From the NCBI GenBank assembly GCA_964479275.1, contig CAYZLR010000072.1:1-16712 (forward strand): DNA of 16,712 nt, in the 5' to 3' direction. Of this stretch, positions 15,369 to 16,712 are shown in pieces (the first letter of the stretch is position 1; every line of letters begins with the position of its first letter). This stretch comes from CALLPQ01 sp964479275. GTDB lineage: Bacteria > Pseudomonadota > Alphaproteobacteria > Caulobacterales > Parvularculaceae. The notes under the pieces were generated by a model. The model had not been told where the DNA came from, made no database searches, and was given only the letters and a program-made list of their open reading frames with translations. Made by a program: the position numbers and the translations under genes.

Positions 15369-16661
15369 ATGGCAGACGTAGCAGTCATTGGGGCCCAATG
15401 GGGCGACGAGGGCAAAGGCAAGATGGTTGACTGGTTGTCAGCGCGTGCTGACGTGGTGGTCCGTTTTCAAGGAGGGCATAATGCGGGCCATACATTGGTT
15501 ATTGATGGAAAAGTCTACAAACTTTCACTTTTGCCGTCAGGGGTTGTGCGTCCAGGTAAAATTGGGGTGATTGGCAATGGGGTTGTTGTTGACCCAGTCG
15601 CTCTGCTTGATGAAATGGGGCGTTTGGCGAAGCAAGGGGTTGATATCACACCTCAGAATTTAATTATTGCTGAAAATGCAACGTTAATCCTGCCCGTGCA
15701 TCAATCTCTAGATGCTTTACGAGAGGGGGGCAGCGAAGGGGTTAAAATCGGCACGACAAAGCGCGGCATTGGTCCGGCTTATGAAGATAAAACTGGACGG
15801 CGAGCAATTCACATTATTGATCTAGCCGATCCGCAGGCCTTGATGGTGAAAATTGATAATTTGCTACTCCATCATAATGCCCTGCGGCGTGGGTTTGGGG
15901 TTGAAGAAATCAAGGCTGATGACCTTATGGCACAGTTGTTAGACATTGCCCCCAAAATCCTTCCCTTTATCGCGCCGGTCTGGCGCGTACTTCAAGAAAT
16001 GCGCAAACAGGGTAAGCGCATTTTATTTGAAGGAGCTCAGGGGGTTTTGCTCGATATTGATCATGGAACCTATCCTTTTGTGACCTCATCAAATACTGTC
16101 TCGGGACAGGCGGCAGCAGGCTCTGGTCTCGGGCCAAGCGCGATTGGCTATGTCCTGGGTATCGTAAAGGCTTATACGACCAGAGTTGGCGAAGGTCCGT
16201 TCCCGACGGAGCTGAAAGATGCTATCGGCCAACGATTGGGCGAGCGTGGCCATGAGTTTGGAACGGTGACAGGTAGGCAAAGGCGGTGCGGCTGGTTTGA
16301 TGCGGCTTTGACGCGCCAATCCTTGAAAATTTCGGGCGTGCACGGGATTGCCCTCACGAAACTGGATGTTCTCGATGGTTTTGAACAACTAAAAGTCTGC
16401 ACGGGGTATCGCTTGGGCGATCAAGAGTATGATTACCTTCCCTTTGGTATGGGTAATCAAGCTAATGTTGAACCGATTTATGAAACTCTTGAAGGTTGGT
16501 CCGGTTCCACAGAGAATGCTCGTTCCTGGGCTGATCTTCCTGCGCAAGCCGTTAAATATGTACGGCGCATTGAAGAATTGATTGAAACGCCGGTGGCATT
16601 GGTTTCTACTAGTCCTGAGCGAGATGATGTCATATTAATGCGGGACCCTTTTCAAGACTAG
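15369..16661 (+). CDS. purA: adenylosuccinate synthetase
   Basis: A 430-aa complete PurA, which joins IMP and aspartate with GTP to give adenylosuccinate, the first committed step to AMP. Motifs visible are GAQWGDEGKGK (8-18, with Asp13 and Lys16), FQGGHNAGHT (33-42, with His41), GTTKRGIGPAYEDK, FEGAQGVLLDIDHGTYPFVT, VGEGPFPTEL, GRQRRCGWFD, and the C-terminal VSTSPERDDVI. Length matches the family. The start has a GGAG SD at 7 nt. The remaining 51 bases of the window hold no gene. Confidence 0.97.
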   Translation: MADVAVIGAQWGDEGKGKMVDWLSARADVVVRFQGGHNAGHTLVIDGKVYKLSLLPSGVVRPGKIGVIGNGVVVDPVALLDEMGRLAKQGVDITPQNLIIAENATLILPVHQSLDALREGGSEGVKIGTTKRGIGPAYEDKTGRRAIHIIDLADPQALMVKIDNLLLHHNALRRGFGVEEIKADDLMAQLLDIAPKILPFIAPVWRVLQEMRKQGKRILFEGAQGVLLDIDHGTYPFVTSSNTVSGQAAAGSGLGPSAIGYVLGIVKAYTTRVGEGPFPTELKDAIGQRLGERGHEFGTVTGRQRRCGWFDAALTRQSLKISGVHGIALTKLDVLDGFEQLKVCTGYRLGDQEYDYLPFGMGNQANVEPIYETLEGWSGSTENARSWADLPAQAVKYVRRIEELIETPVALVSTSPERDDVILMRDPFQD

Positions 16662-16712
16662 GAGCTATCCCCATAAAACTTGCTGATATTGTCGAACAGT
16701 GATTCTTTTTTG

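Noticed and set aside
1..16712. Mobile element, CRISPR array, defence or toxin-antitoxin system, biosynthetic cluster, tRNA or rRNA
   Set aside because: Reading all genes and gaps showed no transposase, integrase, regular repeats, known defence domains or tRNA T-loop sequence; the content is core metabolism and information processing.

Overview
The window looks like chromosomal DNA of an alphaproteobacterium with a moderate, somewhat AT-leaning base composition. The main evidence is the block UPF0262 / low-molecular-weight phosphatase / infA / maf / RNase E/G-like / yacG, an arrangement I know from Alphaproteobacteria, where UPF0262 is characteristic. A TrmFO-type folate-dependent tRNA methyltransferase and a thiolase-FadJ-type beta-oxidation pair fit the same picture. 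I cannot name the genus.

Layout. (1) 1-262: 3' end of an argininosuccinate-lyase-like gene on the + strand, apparently frameshifted near base 50. (2) 521-1642 (+): a lipoprotein that appears to hold two NTF2-like domains. It converges with a - strand pair: a membrane-anchored endonuclease/exonuclease/phosphatase-family protein (2412-3377) followed by an SDR oxidoreductase (1652-2383). (3) 3507-7241 (-): a beta-oxidation unit, thiolase then a FadJ/FadB-type multifunctional protein, with a strong hairpin between the genes and a rho-independent terminator after them. (4) 7439-8077 (-): a conserved protein of unknown function with an Ada-like H-x-x-C-x-x-C motif, divergent from agmatinase speB (8220-9173, +). 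(5) 9377-10360 (+): a monoacylglycerol-lipase-like alpha/beta hydrolase. (6) 10426-13697 (+): the conserved information-processing block UPF0262, LMW phosphatase-like, infA, maf, rng-like and yacG. (7) 13726-15156 (-): trmFO, convergent with yacG and divergent from purA (15369-16661, +).

How the genes relate. Thiolase and FadJ carry out the last three steps of fatty acid beta-oxidation. The 10.4-13.7 kb block combines translation initiation (infA), RNA decay (rng-like), a house-cleaning nucleotide pyrophosphatase (maf) and a gyrase inhibitor (yacG). The maf-rng and rng-yacG junctions overlap, which suggests translational coupling. TrmFO (tRNA m5U54) and PurA (AMP synthesis) are single housekeeping functions.

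I found no phage, insertion sequence, CRISPR array, toxin-antitoxin or defence locus, and no tRNA or rRNA gene. The window is mostly ordinary core genome. The points most worth a second look are an 8-codon leader ORF overlapping the infA start, a phosphatase-like protein whose usual general-acid Asp reads Asn, the two-domain lipoprotein, the Ada-like motif protein, the RNase E/G-like protein without a zinc-link, and the broken argH-like end.
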